From the NCBI GenBank assembly GCA_013076295.1, contig RQOL01000616.1:3748392-3812391 (forward strand): a stretch of 64,000 bases of DNA. Direction: 5' to 3'. The position numbers and the translations under genes were made by a program. A model generated the notes under the pieces. It was not told where the DNA came from, ran no database searches, and was given only the letters and a program-made list of their open reading frames with translations. Origin of the DNA: Sanderia malayensis. Lineage: Eukaryota; Cnidaria; Scyphozoa; Semaeostomeae; Pelagiidae. Below, one piece after another: positions 11,524 to 25,100 of this stretch; position 1 is the stretch's first letter, and every line of letters begins with the position of its first letter.

Positions 11524-11921
11524 ACGTTTAATTCAGGCGTTATTTTGCTTTTTACACTTCTGAAAACAAATAGTTCGGGGGCATAGGTGAAGGCCAATTT
11601 TGCTCAACATAAATAATTGTTGTACTCTTCCAAAATGAAAGTTTGTTTTGTCAATTTATGAAATTCAGTTTCAAACACTTTTGATAAATATTCTTTCCGG
11701 TCTAATCTTCATCTTGGAATGTTATTTTTAATTATGTGAATTTACATGCACCTGTTGCTCAAAAATTACGATTGAATTCGGATAAAACCGATATAATCAC
11801 TTTCAATTTCCGTGTGTTTTGATGTTTTATAAAAAAATTCGCACAGCAATATGCCCGAAGGAATTCAGGAATTAAAAAAAGGACTCTCTGACAAACATTA
11901 ATCCCAAATAATTCCAAAATT
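11524..11921 (+). repeat. Long direct repeat, copy B
   Basis: This is the second copy of the 396-bp segment at 8967-9362, 2.56 kb away and in the same orientation. It is preceded by an AT-rich tract with repeated TTTGGCAT words (about 11430-11523). Confidence 0.8.
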
Positions 11922-11991
11922 TAAGAATACTTTCAAAATCACCTTTCGTTCTGTTTCTTAATTTTATGCGAAAACCACTAGCACGTTTTTA

Positions 11992-12585
11992 CAGGGTGGC
12001 CCAGAAAAAAGTAACCCCCCAAACAAAATAATTTATAGATATTTTTTCTCAAAAATGAATTCAATCAAATTTATGCCAGATGATATTCAATTCAAGTGTA
12101 TTAACGTGTAGAAATATCTTGACGTTTAGAGCTTCCATCTAGGCACAACGAGACGTTAAATTCGTGACATACAAAAACCCGCTGTTTTGGCGGGAAATTG
12201 AAATTTCATCAGGTCAGCGAGCAAGCAAAACAAAAATTAACGTAAAGGAAAATGTCTGCAATATCAGTAGAAGATAAGCATGTTATAAAGAATTTAAGAA
12301 TAGAAAAAGGATGGGGAAGAAAAAGAATCTTTCAGACTGACATTTTGAACATTTTATGTGACTGGTAGAATGAGTTGTTGAAGTTTTTCAGTGTGTTTTT
12401 GGATGCTTAAGTTTGAGAGTACATTTACTCAGAGATAATAAACTCTACCAGCACAATATTTACCCAAAATATCGCACTTAAGTGGAACAACTTGAAGTAC
12501 CTATGAATTTCATGAAATTACTACTTTAGAAATATTTTTTACGAATTATTTTGTTAGGGGGGTTACTTTTTTCTGGGCCACCCTG
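11992..12585 (+). mobile_element. Internally deleted Tc1/mariner-type element with TA target site
   Basis: The termini CAGGGTGGCCCAGAAAAAAG and its reverse complement (12566-12585) are flanked by TA on both sides (11990-11991, 12586-12587). The inverted repeat runs for about 40 bp through AAAATAATT. A 38-codon frame at 12252-12368 reads MSAISVEDKHVIKNLR then EKGWGRKRI, which resembles the helix-turn-helix start of mariner-like transposases. The rest of the transposase is missing, so this is a defective derivative of an autonomous copy elsewhere. Terminus and TSD are seen; family assignment is from known mariner features. Confidence 0.75.
12252..12368 (+). pseudogene. Transposase N-terminal remnant
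   Basis: This 38-codon frame lies within the deleted mariner-type element, after 260 bp of 5' sequence. It has the helix-rich pattern typical of the transposase DNA-binding start (VEDKHVIKNLR, GWGRKRI) and then stops. No DDE/D catalytic region follows, so the product cannot be an active transposase. Confidence 0.55.
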
Positions 12586-13161
12586 TATATTGGATTTACA
12601 TCAATAAAGGTTTGATAAATCAATGATAAAAAATCACTTGAAAGGTGGGCGGTACCCAAGCAAGCTCTCTAGGGACCAATTCTTGCTGAGGCCTGTTCCC
12701 TTTTAGTATTGCATTGCGCTGTAGCTACTACGATTTTAATCCATTTCGCCTTGGAGGAAAAGTTTTGAAACTGCAGTGTAAATATTGTCTTTTTGTTAAT
12801 ATAATCCTATACGCAATGTTGTAGTGTGATAAGGGACTTTTACTTTATTTGCTCATGTTTATTGTTATGTTTAAACTGCGCGATGCAATCACTTGCTGCA
12901 GTTTGTTTTGGCAAGCCTTCCGGATGAACACCTGCCCCACGATCTGATTTGCTTTATACAGAAACAAATTGCCAAACATCTTCATAATTAACTTCCGGTA
13001 AGCAAATAAACTTAACTTGAAGCAAAGTATCATTGCGCACATTTGATATGTATGCGAAAATTGTCTATCTTTCAATTTGTTGCAGTAGTATGTTTTGTTT
13101 TTATATAGAACAAAGATTGCTTTCTGATGAATGCCTTCCTTTTTGTAGCAAAGCAGTCAAA

Positions 13162-16100
13162 ATGATTAGCACGAAGTTCATTTCAAGACTTTTGGTGTTT
13201 CTATCTTTGTTTGTGTGCTTATCATGGCAAGAATCTGTAAACAAATCAACAACAGTATTCCCAGAAGCTGTCAACAACATGACCACACCCATTACTTCAA
13301 CACAAAGAGCAAAAAACAACAATCCTCTTGATTTCAAGAGATATCCTGGTCTAGTTTTTGTCTTTGTGGCCTCAATGTGTGGTAGCATTTGGCTCTTCTT
13401 CATAACATTCTTCAATTCAAGACTTCTTGGACTTATTGTGACAAAGTTGATAAACAAGTTCTACATGGATGAAGATTCATACTTTGGATTAGGTATGGTA
13501 TAACCATTGTTTGCTGTTTTTGTGAAAATTTTCTTGTCAGCACCAAACTCATGTACAAATATCTATCATTGTAGGAGCCTTTTCTTTTTCGTTGCTCTCT
13601 GGAAAAATCATGTTTCGCGATCTCAAGTACATCACAAAAGATTACAGCATAAGGTAGGTTTGGTGGCGATGTCATGTTTTCTCTGCAAGTTGAAGCTCGT
13701 AAAGTTTTTGATTGGTGAAAAACATTGCTTTTTCAGGGTAGTTGATGGCTTTGCAATATTCAGTTGGTGGCTAAAGTATATCCCAGACGATTCAGAAGAA
13801 TATCATGGCATATTAAGACATTCTGAAGGTGTTTTATTTTTGTTATATACACATGCAAACTCTTTAACTAACCTTAGGACATTAATAACATATTTTTTAC
13901 ACCGTATGAAGTTGTATTACAGTCTGGCTAGTTGGGTAGGGAATATTATCATTTTTTCCATGTAACTAAAATGTTTTAATCTTTAAAACTTTAAATCAAT
14001 TCCCTTTAAATCTTTTTAGAAAACGACAGTTCACTCAACAGACTGACCATTCAGTTAAATGGATTTGAATGTCATCTTTATAACAGGTTGGCTGAAAAAG
14101 ACTTGCTATCATGAATACTGCATATTGAAGTCTAATATATCCACTTATTGGACGTGGTATATTTTTAACTAATTAATGTCAAACTAATTAATTATTTTCA
14201 GATCAAGTGTGTATGATAGATTGCAAGAGATTTTCAAGAATGAAAGGTTTGGAGATGCCAGAAAAACATTGTCAGATGCTGATCTGGAAGGAACTGCAAA
14301 TCTCTCAAAGTAAACGTTATGTTTTATTTGCTTTTATATTATCACATTATAAAGAGTTTCTTTAACTCATAGTCATAATATGTATGTTTAGTCTCTCTGG
14401 AAGCAGGAGTAACTAGTTTGATATAAATAATTTTCAGAAATTCCAGCATAAAGGAGAAAGAAAAATACCAATGGAGCGATTTGATACCGACAATTAAATT
14501 CAACATAAATTCAGTTTGTGACTTCTTTCAATTGCTAATCAATATAACAAGCATTAAAGATCATTTTCCAAACATGATGCCAAAGCATAATCTCATGAAA
14601 CCTTGAAAACTTTTATTTTTTCAGGGAAAAGTTGCTCTTGGCAATAAACTTGTTGAAACAACATTCTGGATTCATTACAACAGTGCAAGTGGCATTTACT
14701 CAACAACACCGGTGAGAGAAGATTAGAAATTTCTCCTATCAATGACTCAGAGTTAGGAGACATATTCTTAATAACTTTGCCACAACTGCATAACATGTTT
14801 GACCTTTCGACGACAGGCTGCTTCAAGTTTAGATGAATACACACATGTTGTGAAATGTAGATGTGAGGATGTTAGAGTAATGTTGTCAACAAGTCCAGGG
14901 TATACTGGCAAAAAAACCGAGTAAGTGACATCACTTTGATTAAAGCAGATCTCGATTTTCCACATGCATATCACTTGTTATTGTCATTTTTTTATTTCCA
15001 TGAACAGTCTTTTCAATTTTCCCTTCTTGTCTCAGACCTCCGAGATTCATGGGTGAAGGATTTGTTGTCTTGCAATCTGGAGAAGTAGAGTTCAATTATT
15101 TTCAAGATGTTCCAGGTTTTTTGTCTTTATTATTTTTGATGTTTTCAAAGATAACATATAATTCATTTTGTTCATCCTCGCCAATTTCCACACAATCTGG
15201 CTCTTATCATGCAGAAACTCAGGCATTCTGGAACCTCTGATAGCATTTCTGAGTGTTATTCTTTGGTAAATGTTATTTTCAACCCTAGGTGTTGTCCCTG
15301 AGGATCTAGCAAGGGCTCCTGATTCTGATCCTCTTTGGTCATTGAATGCTGTTTTCACGAAAGCGACTACGATCACGTATGGACCTTGGGCAGACAAACA
15401 AAGGTACCATATTCAACCAAGTTGAGTTTTGTACTGTTGTTTACCACTCGGAAGTGTCTTTGTCAGTTCTAAGCTTGTTTTTGTTTCTGTTTTGTGCAGA
15501 GAAAAGTTACAGAAGCTTTTTCTACCGAACGATTATCAAGAACAGCAGCCAACGAGACCACTTCAACCAGGAGAGCTGCGATCACACACAGGATTCGATT
15601 TGAGGGTGAAATTTCAAGATGCAGTCACAATGGATATTCTTTTTTCCAAAGACGACGTAAGCTCCTATGCTCCAAGCTCTTTTAAACAGTCATGCTTTAT
15701 ACTGTAACCTCAACAAAGACAGCTATCTGCGTATAAGACAGCCATCTACGTATAAGACAGCTATCTACGTATAAGACAGCTATCTAAGTAATAGTGGGAA
15801 AGTACTGGGTTTATCGTTCGTGTTGCATGTAAGAAGCTGTTTGTGCCTGTTTTCAGGAGACAACAGCAATCCACGTGTGCGCAGCCTCGCCTTGCTCTAT
15901 TCATTTTTACTTGCCATGGACGGTGAATGAGTTTGGCTACACGTCTACGCTAATTATGCAGCTGCATAAATTAGAAATCGCAACGAGCTTGGAGTTCAGA
16001 AAGGTTCTTGAATGTGAATCAATGGAGGTATGCTGTTGCTGTTACATTACTGAATACGCATTGTTTTTAATGTGAGAAAGAATCCATACTATTTGACTCC

Positions 16101-19100
16101 TGGTTGATATTTTGTTTATAGGCTGAGATTATCATGACTGTGCCCAGAATATGGAATCAGTTTCAGCGATGGTCATGCGAATTTCTGTTCAATGAAACCA
16201 CGTTGTACTTCATATACCAACACACAAACTTTATCCAAGGTAGCTATGAAGAATTACGAATGTTATTCTGCATTGTATGAAATATCGTGGGAATGCTATA
16301 TATATAAAGTGAGGAGAAGGCTCGTGAACTTGAACGAGTTTCTCATTCGATTTTTTACAGATCTGCTCAATGATTGGGCGGTAACTGAACCAGCTGATAT
16401 TGCCTTTTTTGTGCCTTATGAATGGGAATTTCGATTTCACTTCAAAGATTACGAACTTGTCTGTCTTGTTAATGAGCACAACTGGATTGACTGCACTAAT
16501 GATAATGAAAATAGTAAGTTGCGATTTTGCTCTTTTCATTTTTATATTTTTGTAAATTTTTTTATTACTATGATACAGCATGGCTATTTTGATAGGTTTG
16601 GAGTGTGGGTTGATTTCAAAGTATTTTTATCAACTTAGATTTTTTTAATTTAATTACACGGTTCTTTGTTTTCGTAGGTCAGCTTGCATTTTGTGGAGAA
16701 GCCCTGGAAGTGACATTTCTTCTTCCATTTGCCCAGTTTCTTCCTCAAGTTGAGAAACTGCGATTCTTTTGCAGAGCCGAGTCCCTCGTTCTTCGCATGT
16801 TCTTGCCAGAGTCGAACACCCTTCGTCGCAGTGTGCTATCATTGGTTAGAAACAACGACCAGAATCGCAACCCTGCTATATCTCGCATCAACAGCATGAT
16901 TTCTGATACCGACGAAGCAATGGCAGATTCCGACCGGAAAAATTGCGAGGATCCGTCACAACGTGGCTGGAGGAGAAAAACCGGATCTGGTTGGGTGGAT
17001 GTTTGCTCAACACCGGTATTAGTCTTGAATATATTCTACAAGTACCACCCGGTTCATGTTAGCAATGAATACATAGATGGAATCAACAGGAATCTTGGCG
17101 TGGATCATGCTACTAAGGAACCGGCTTCTCTTGAACCGGATTTGATTACCGTTGAATTGGAAGCCGGACCCTTCTCAATCAAGCTACTCGGATCTCTGTT
17201 TAGACAGTTTGTACTTGGCTTCAAGGTGATTGATATTTTATTTTGACCCTATACGTACATGTTAGCAATAGAGTATAGATATTTGAGTTATCTTTGACGT
17301 GGTATACAGGTGCTCTGTAAATGATGTTTTTATTTGTTTATTTCACAGGAGAATTACTTTGGTGTGGCGCAGAATCCAACAGAATTCAATGCGGTGAAAA
17401 ATAGTAGTCGTCATGCAAAGAATGAAGCAAAGAAGGAAATAGCAGATGATCGAGATGCAAGGCATTTCAGACCAATGCATGCAAATATCACGGTCGTTTT
17501 ACTTGATGTCAAAGCTGAACTCATTAAGGTACGACTAAATGTGTTGCAATGCTGTTCTACTGCGTGTTTTAATGCTTTTAATGCCTCTGCGGCGTGTTCT
17601 AATGCTTTTAATGCCTCTGCGGCGTGTTCTAATGCTTTTAATAGCTCTACTGCGTGTTCTAATGCGCTCAATGCCTCTACTGCATGTTCTAATGCCTTTT
17701 CTTTGGCTCGTTTACATTGTTTTGATGATGAAGCTATTTGATATTTTGATTACCGTTTTTTCCAGCATTCATTCGATGAGCCTGTGTCTCCGATGCTGAA
17801 TATGGAAAGGCTAACATTTGAGATGAATAAAACGTACAGAGAGACCAGATTGCAGCTCATCACATCCCCTGCAACCATCGTTGTCAAAGATTCTCTCAGT
17901 GTACGTATTTCATTGTTATTTAGTATATAGTAGTATTTAGTACTGATTGCAACAGTGTTATGTTGAAGCTTTGTATTTCGTTTCGCAGCGTCAGTCTGAG
18001 CATGCGCATTTATCAAGAGGTTTTTTGTCATTGTCCGGTCTTCAGTTTCGTGGACATGCCTTCTTCTCTGATAATGGTGTGCCTCTTGGTTCAGATACGA
18101 TTGAATATGCATGGTTAACAGAAATTCAATGCGGGAGTTTCACTGGTAAACTCACTCTACCACAGGTAAATGTTTAGGCATTTCAGGCACTCGGTGTATT
18201 TTATGGACAATTTTCATAATTAGCCTTCTTTCCAACACACTTCCTCATTTCATTGTTTTGGAATTCTATTTCAAAAGACCTCGGCTATCAATGAAGCAGC
18301 AAGGGAATTCTCACAAGTTTTTTTCGTTCGCAGCTGCAATCAATCATTTTATGGGCTGAAGTATTTCGGCTGCATTTGCTAGACGAGGAGAACACCCTTT
18401 CACCTCCGAATCCTGACTTGAGATGCCAACACGGCACGCCGCAGAAGGAGTGCCAGCATTTTGAAGCACCATCGTCAAAGCATGGCAACGAACAAGATGC
18501 CGTGCCAATGCTGTGTCCAACAGAAGATGAAGTGAAGTACAAAATGACAAGAGTTTCTGTGGAATCGGTCAACTTATTCATTGTCGAAGCCGAATGCGCT
18601 TGTAATGTAAAGGTAGGACATTCTTAAAAGAATATATTCCTTGATTTCACAGCTATTCCACAGTCCGTGTTTTATGTATTGCACGACGAAGCATCATTGA
18701 CATTGATGCACTTCACAAACTAAGCGCAATAACATATTGTAATTGTAATTTTAATTACGTTGTTTTAATACCAAATTGCAACACCATGTTACTTACAAGC
18801 ACGATAGATTTGGAAGTATAGTGATAATTGTGTGTCCAATTATTTCAGGCAGCACCTGTTAGGATGTCTTCTTGTACATCTCACACAAGCAATATCTCTA
18901 AAGGCTGCAGTTTCTTCCTAAACGATTTGACAATAAAACAGTACGTCCAGGACCTTTCCCCTCCCGAAGAGGTCGACCTGTTGAATGGCAATAGCAGGCA
19001 TCAGTCCATCTACATGCATTCTTTGAAGTGGATTGAAATAGCCGTGGCAGCATTCGGGCCAATCACTGCTGATTCTACTACGTTTAGTAACGACGTGACA

Positions 19101-22100
19101 CTTTTCAACGAGCAACAGGATTTTCTGCGCAGACATGACAAGTTACTTAAGAGACTGTGGTTCTTGTGGAGTCCATTGAAGTTGAAGAGCAAAATCGCTG
19201 CGGACCGTGCGAAGTCGTCGATCTGTGGCTGCGTGGGCGGATGCAGGTTCTTTGGCAACAATTCAAATGGCGTGAAGTTCTTCACCACTCAAGTGCTCGA
19301 TGCTGGCGAAAAGAGGTTCGGAAGATTTGGCAGTGAAAGCATCTGGGGTGGTGCCAATGAGAGGCAGGGAATCACAGAGAGGTTGAAGCAAAGCAGCACC
19401 ATTACATCCAGTTTGAGCATCGGCGAAGCCTCGGTGCATGCAAAGAAGATGTCGCTTCGCAACCAGCAAGCAAAGTCTGTCGGTACATTAGGTAGAATAC
19501 GCTCCAACAAAGGTTAGTTGCAAATTGTTTTCATATATAACTCCGTATATGTCCTATTCTAAATTCACACTTATATTCTTACTCATCTTAAACCCATACC
19601 CAAATGCATGTACCCATAGGCATCTTACCTTTGAGTGTTTTCACTTGCCTGAGAATACCTTAGCTTATTCCTGTTAATACTTGTGCCTGTAAATTCATTG
19701 TTCTGTATTTGAGCCTGAATTACTTTAGCGAATTGCCGTGTTTGTCTCTATTGTAGATTCGGACAGTATTGGTCTGTGGTCTTCGTGCAACATGAGTGGG
19801 TCTCTCAAGTATTCTGAAACTTACAGAGATAGCATGGCTTCGAGATTGCCCCAGGATCGGTCAAGATCAGACATTGCAGGGAGTATCAACCCAACCAGTC
19901 GACGCCGAAGTGAAAGCGAAGGAACTTTTTATTCTTGTGAAAGCATGGTTGAAATTGATGGGTATGGATGGCTTTAAAGTATATATACGCACTTCTGAGT
20001 TTTGGTTATTTTACGTCATAGCTCTTTTTGTGAATATCACCTGTGGTATAAATGCTCTGAAATGTCACCTTCTTTTATCAAGACTCTTTTTTCCTTTTGA
20101 TTGTTGCTTTGCGCTTTTCGAAGGTACGTTATGACTCAATTGACCTGTTTAACTATTTCAGAACGGATGCTGATGACGACAGTGTTGATGCGGTTGAATG
20201 TAAAGCAAAATTTCAGGATTCAAACGTTTCAATCATGTCTTCGATGGAGTCATTCATTTCTGCCGTGTCATCCAAAGGAGATCTAGTGTCATTTGACATG
20301 GTTGATGCACCTCAGAATGGTTACAAGCCATTGATGATGCCTGCCCTAGCATCCTTGTACGGAGACCATTTACGCAGGGTGAATTGCTCAAATTGGAAAA
20401 ATAGAATCCCAGAAGAACTTCATCGCAGATACAGCTTGATAAATGGTATAAAGGTAAGCAAAATGCATGTGGCTATTATTAGCTTATTATTAGAATGATT
20501 GCAATTTTAGTCTGTCCCAGAAACGTGCATGCGTTGTAGTGTTGTTGCAGCGGAAGTATGCTTGAGCTGCCTAGGTAAAGTTGGAAGGTGATTGGGGCTC
20601 AATCTAGCCTACGTATTTGTTTACGATACGGCGTAGCTGCTGTTAATGTTGGCTTCCAATATCTGCATTGGTAAGTTGGTTATAGTGTAGATGCAACTTT
20701 ATTTTCCTCTGCTATTTCACTGTTTTTTATTCTTGTTGTTTCCAGTCGATTCGCACCACCTCTGCCGCTGCCATGCCAAACTTCCAATACGAAGGAAAGG
20801 GACGACTACCATTTGTTATCGCCAGCAGGTCTCGCTTTCAAACCAGTGCGGGAAGTATAGACAGCGAAGACGAGGCTGATGATGCTGTGTTTATTGACCC
20901 ACATCAATGTGACGATGGCACAAGGTGTGTTATCTTTGCTTTATATTGGCATAGCGATGATCATGATCACGATAATTTGATTAAATTGATTGCAACTCTT
21001 TTGTCTTTTGCAGAGACAACCTTGAAGGCCCTGCTACCAATCGTACCGTAGCCAACATTAAAGTTCACAAGAGTGTTGACATTATAGTGACTCCAATTAT
21101 TCTCCAAGCATGTGAAAGGTAAGCTCATTTCCAGTCTAAATGGTTCATTATGTCAGAGTGATGTTAATGGTATATAAGATGCATTAGAATGAGTATATAG
21201 GATGCGCGGGGAAGAGTAATAGAATGCGTTGGGAAGAATATGTAGGATGCGTTAAGAGAGCAGGATGTACATTTAATAGAGTGTATTGTGTCATCTATTA
21301 AATTTCAGGTACATTCAATCGTTGAGGTCACAAGAGAAGATTCAACACCCTGCTTATATCATGGATTCACTTCATCTCAGCTGTATCAAATCCTCTGAAG
21401 AAAAACACAATGAAAATCGAGCCTTTCATATTCTCGAGGAAGAACAAGACACGAACTCCCATAAACCGATGAAGCATCTTTTGAACAACTACTTCCCCGC
21501 AACTAACTCTATTACGTCGGTGATTATTCCAAAAGTAAACTTTGTTTCTTTTCAAGTTTCTGCCGAGCCATTCAATGCTTCTGAACAATCGTCACTCTCA
21601 GGACAGATTGGAAGTAATTTTTCTGCTAATTTTGAATCACCGAAGCGTACGTGTACACTAGCACTGGCAGCATCGATGTCCAATCTACAGCTTTGCCATG
21701 TTGCGCAGAATCAACATCAAGCACTGCAACACCTGACTCTCTCCTTGCTTCAAAGACGCTCTGTTTTCAAGTCGAAGAATGATTATCTGCTCTTGAAGAA
21801 ACTCCACGATGTATTAGATGATAACAACGATGGTTTTAAAGCTAGCATTCGCAACATTGATGTCCAACTTCAAAGAATGGACTGTGAGATGCAAGATTAT
21901 GTTTACGATGGCTGTGTTACAGCAGTGCCTAATGCCAAGACAATGGTACCCTTCTCTTTACACAAGGGCGATGACGTGGATGTTGATGATTTGACATGGC
22001 TTGAGCAGACGAACAGCCAACCAGTTGGGAAGATTATCATGGAATGTGGCATGAAATGTCTCTCTCTAGATGTCTTCAATGGAAAGAAGCTGTGCAAAGC

Positions 22101-25100
22101 ATCTGACCTGGGACACAAGGAGAGCAAGTCATCGCCAAGGATGAGAGACACATTGAGTGGAAGCTCGGTTCAGGGAAAGTTTCCCATGTCAAGAACAGCG
22201 TCGAAGCGAAGCAGTAACAGTGCTGCGACTGATAAGGAGGCCAGCCGAAAGAAGCAAGCTACTTGTGCAAAGTCTTCTTTAGAACAAATAGAGCTGAATC
22301 AGCTGGCTGCAGTTGAAACTGATGCTTTTTCTCAACTCTTTGAAGAAACTAATTTAGGAGAGGTTGTGCTTGAAATTAACGAAGATGATGATGATCATTG
22401 TGATGTTGACGATGGAGATAAACAGACATTGCAGCAGAAGTTAAATGCTGCTAATGCCTCTAGCGTTGATGCTTCTAAAGCTGATGCCTCAGTCACTGAT
22501 GCACACGACGCAGGTAGTGTGAATGTCACCGACGTCATTGTCAAAGAACCTCAGTCTGACGAATTTGCTTTCAAGACAACAAAACAAGGACAGCTGCATG
22601 TGAATGGAGTTTGGTTCAACCTGGCTCACCCAACACGGCTGAAAGTACTGCAAGAAGGCAATGATCATTGTGTGAACCTTGTCACAAGCATCGTCCCTTC
22701 AGTGTGCTGTTGGATTCCCGTCTACGTCGACTTGTTAAGAGCTTTTGAAGCCGTGACGACCAACTATAAGAAACATCGATACAGTCTTCTGGCGTGCACC
22801 ATGGCACAGGCACTTCCAGATAAAGGAAAACTGCTCGTCAAGGTAAGCAATGCTTTCAGTATATGTATATATAGATGTCCATGTTTTTGTCCCACTGGTT
22901 TTCTCTTTAGCCAATGGGAGCATTGCTTTTTCTGATTCTGTCTTCATTTCTTTCTGAGTGAACTCTACAGTGTGAAAAATATTTCTGTTTGTTTGTATAT
23001 GCTACACTGATACTGCCCGATTTAGAAATGAGAAATGCCCGGACAAGGCTAAGAGCATAAATCAACATGGTCTTAATGTCTTTTTTTTTCAGCATAACAT
23101 AAATTCAATGTGCACTACATTGTCTACCTACCTTCAAGAGGAACATTCGAGTCAGTTGATATACGTTCTTAGAAGACAGATGACAGGTTCAAGGTTACAG
23201 GACATACTGAGCTCACTAGAAGACAAAGCCAACATCCCAAGAATTGAAGTTCTTGAAAAAGGTGATTTGTATTGTAGACGTCTTTACTTAAAGTGCTGTA
23301 AATATCACTATAATGCTTTATCAATCTAACATGCCAGCATAGTGTGATTCATGATTGTTGTTAACATTGTTCATCGATATTTATTCTCCAAGCATGTGAA
23401 ATGTAAGCTCAATGCTAGGCCAAGTGGATCATTATGTCAGAGTGATGTTAATGGTACAACATTGTTCATCCATATTAATTAAATCTGTTTGTAGGTATAC
23501 ATGCCTTAGCAAGACAGTGGAATGCTGTGATAATTGGCTCAACGCACAAAGATCTACTCATTAAGCCAGATAGCAGGAAACTTGTCGTTGGAAGAGGAGT
23601 TCTAACAAGAAAGGATCGTGCTATTTTGATGCGTGGACAGAGTAGCTACATAAGCGAGATGACAGAAACTGCAGTTTCAGCTGACCAAAAAGCATGTGGA
23701 AATAGAGTTGAAGAAGCCCCAGTCATATCAGGTATTTTCATCTCATCGTAAACTTGATCTACAATGTGTTAAGATGGATTTAATTTGCTGCAAGCAAACT
23801 TGCTGTGTCTACTTACGGATGAGCGTTGAATGAAGGGATATGACCAGTTTTCTTATTATGTTTTAGAAGATACGAAACGAGAGAGCAAGAGTTTCACATC
23901 GCCACAATATCGAAGGAGTATGTCATCATCCCCTGGTTCGGCGACTAAAGGTCTGTTGAGTCGAAGGTCGTCCCAAGCAACAAGCAGTGATGGCGAATTT
24001 GTGGATGAGAACGAGAAGAAGAAAGAAGACGAAACATTGTACGATTGGCTGTCTAAGTCCAATTCACCAAGACAAGTCAGTGACGTAGCAAAGAGCCCTT
24101 TAAACGATCCCGAACACATTGACGAAGAAGTCCTTAGCAGTGATCAAACAGGTATTGTATCTTCTTTAGTCCAGTAAATCCGGTTTATCTGCTAGAAATA
24201 CAGGCTTTACATCTCAAAGTTATATAATTCAATTACCTTGCAATACCATACTCAATTTGTCGTTTGTTAAATACGTCATGTTTACATGTTGTTAGAAGAA
24301 TAAGTAATTTTGAATAGGTTCTGTTGTATGTTAATGTTGGCATTCTTCTTTACAGTTACGGTGGAAGAATGTAAAAGGACGAGTGTTGATCTGTTTGGTA
24401 CAATGGGTCTAATGATTAGTTTCCCAACTAGTGGCACCCAGCTGGAGAATGTGAATGAGGTATTTGGTAGCATGCTTAATGCTGTTGGGTTGAACATTGC
24501 AGACAATTATCTATTCTGCAAGGAAGATTCGTTATCGGGTAATTTCGAATTGAAGACGTTCACTGTGCACATTGTCAGTGCGGAAGAATACGAAGACATG
24601 CAGGATGAAGTGCCGACGAAGCATCAGATCTTCTTCTCCAAAGCACCGGCGGCCTTGTGTTTGGAAGATCTGAGATTACGTGGACATTGCGTATCGACTA
24701 ATTCGCAGAGTAGCCCTGCACTTGATCCTACGTCCAGGAACTCCTTGAAGGATCAAGTTGTGCCTAAGGATGTCAAGGTAGACCTCAGCTTCGGCAGTGC
24801 AACGCAGGTTGTAAACATTGCCATCATAAGACTGTTAATGCAAATTACTGAAGCAATTGATGTTATCGAGGAAGAAAATCGATTTGCGAAGAAGATCAAG
24901 TTTTTGGAACTTGTCGGATCTCAAACGTCTCGGGCTGGTGCTTCGGCGGATAAAAGCGCTGGCAGGGATTACCGTGACTTGCCAAAGAATTGGAGAACGA
25001 TGCATAATGTGTTGCAACTGTACACAAGCTCACAATCGTTGCTAGACAAAGATCAAATCAATGTTGGCAGCGGTTCTTCGCAATCTCCAATACGTAAGCA

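Noticed and set aside
8967..11921. LTR retrotransposon bounded by the 396-bp direct repeats
   Set aside because: No TG...CA ends, primer-binding site, polypurine tract or gag/pol frame could be seen.
13101..13457. 118-residue minus-strand ORF over the BLTP1 start
   Set aside because: It is antisense to the N-terminal exon, whose plus-strand frame matches BLTP1.
18828..19517. 229-residue plus-strand ORF as an independent gene
   Set aside because: It is a BLTP1 exon with an acceptor near 18848 and a donor near 19513. The same holds for the other plus-strand frames between 13.5 and 37 kb.
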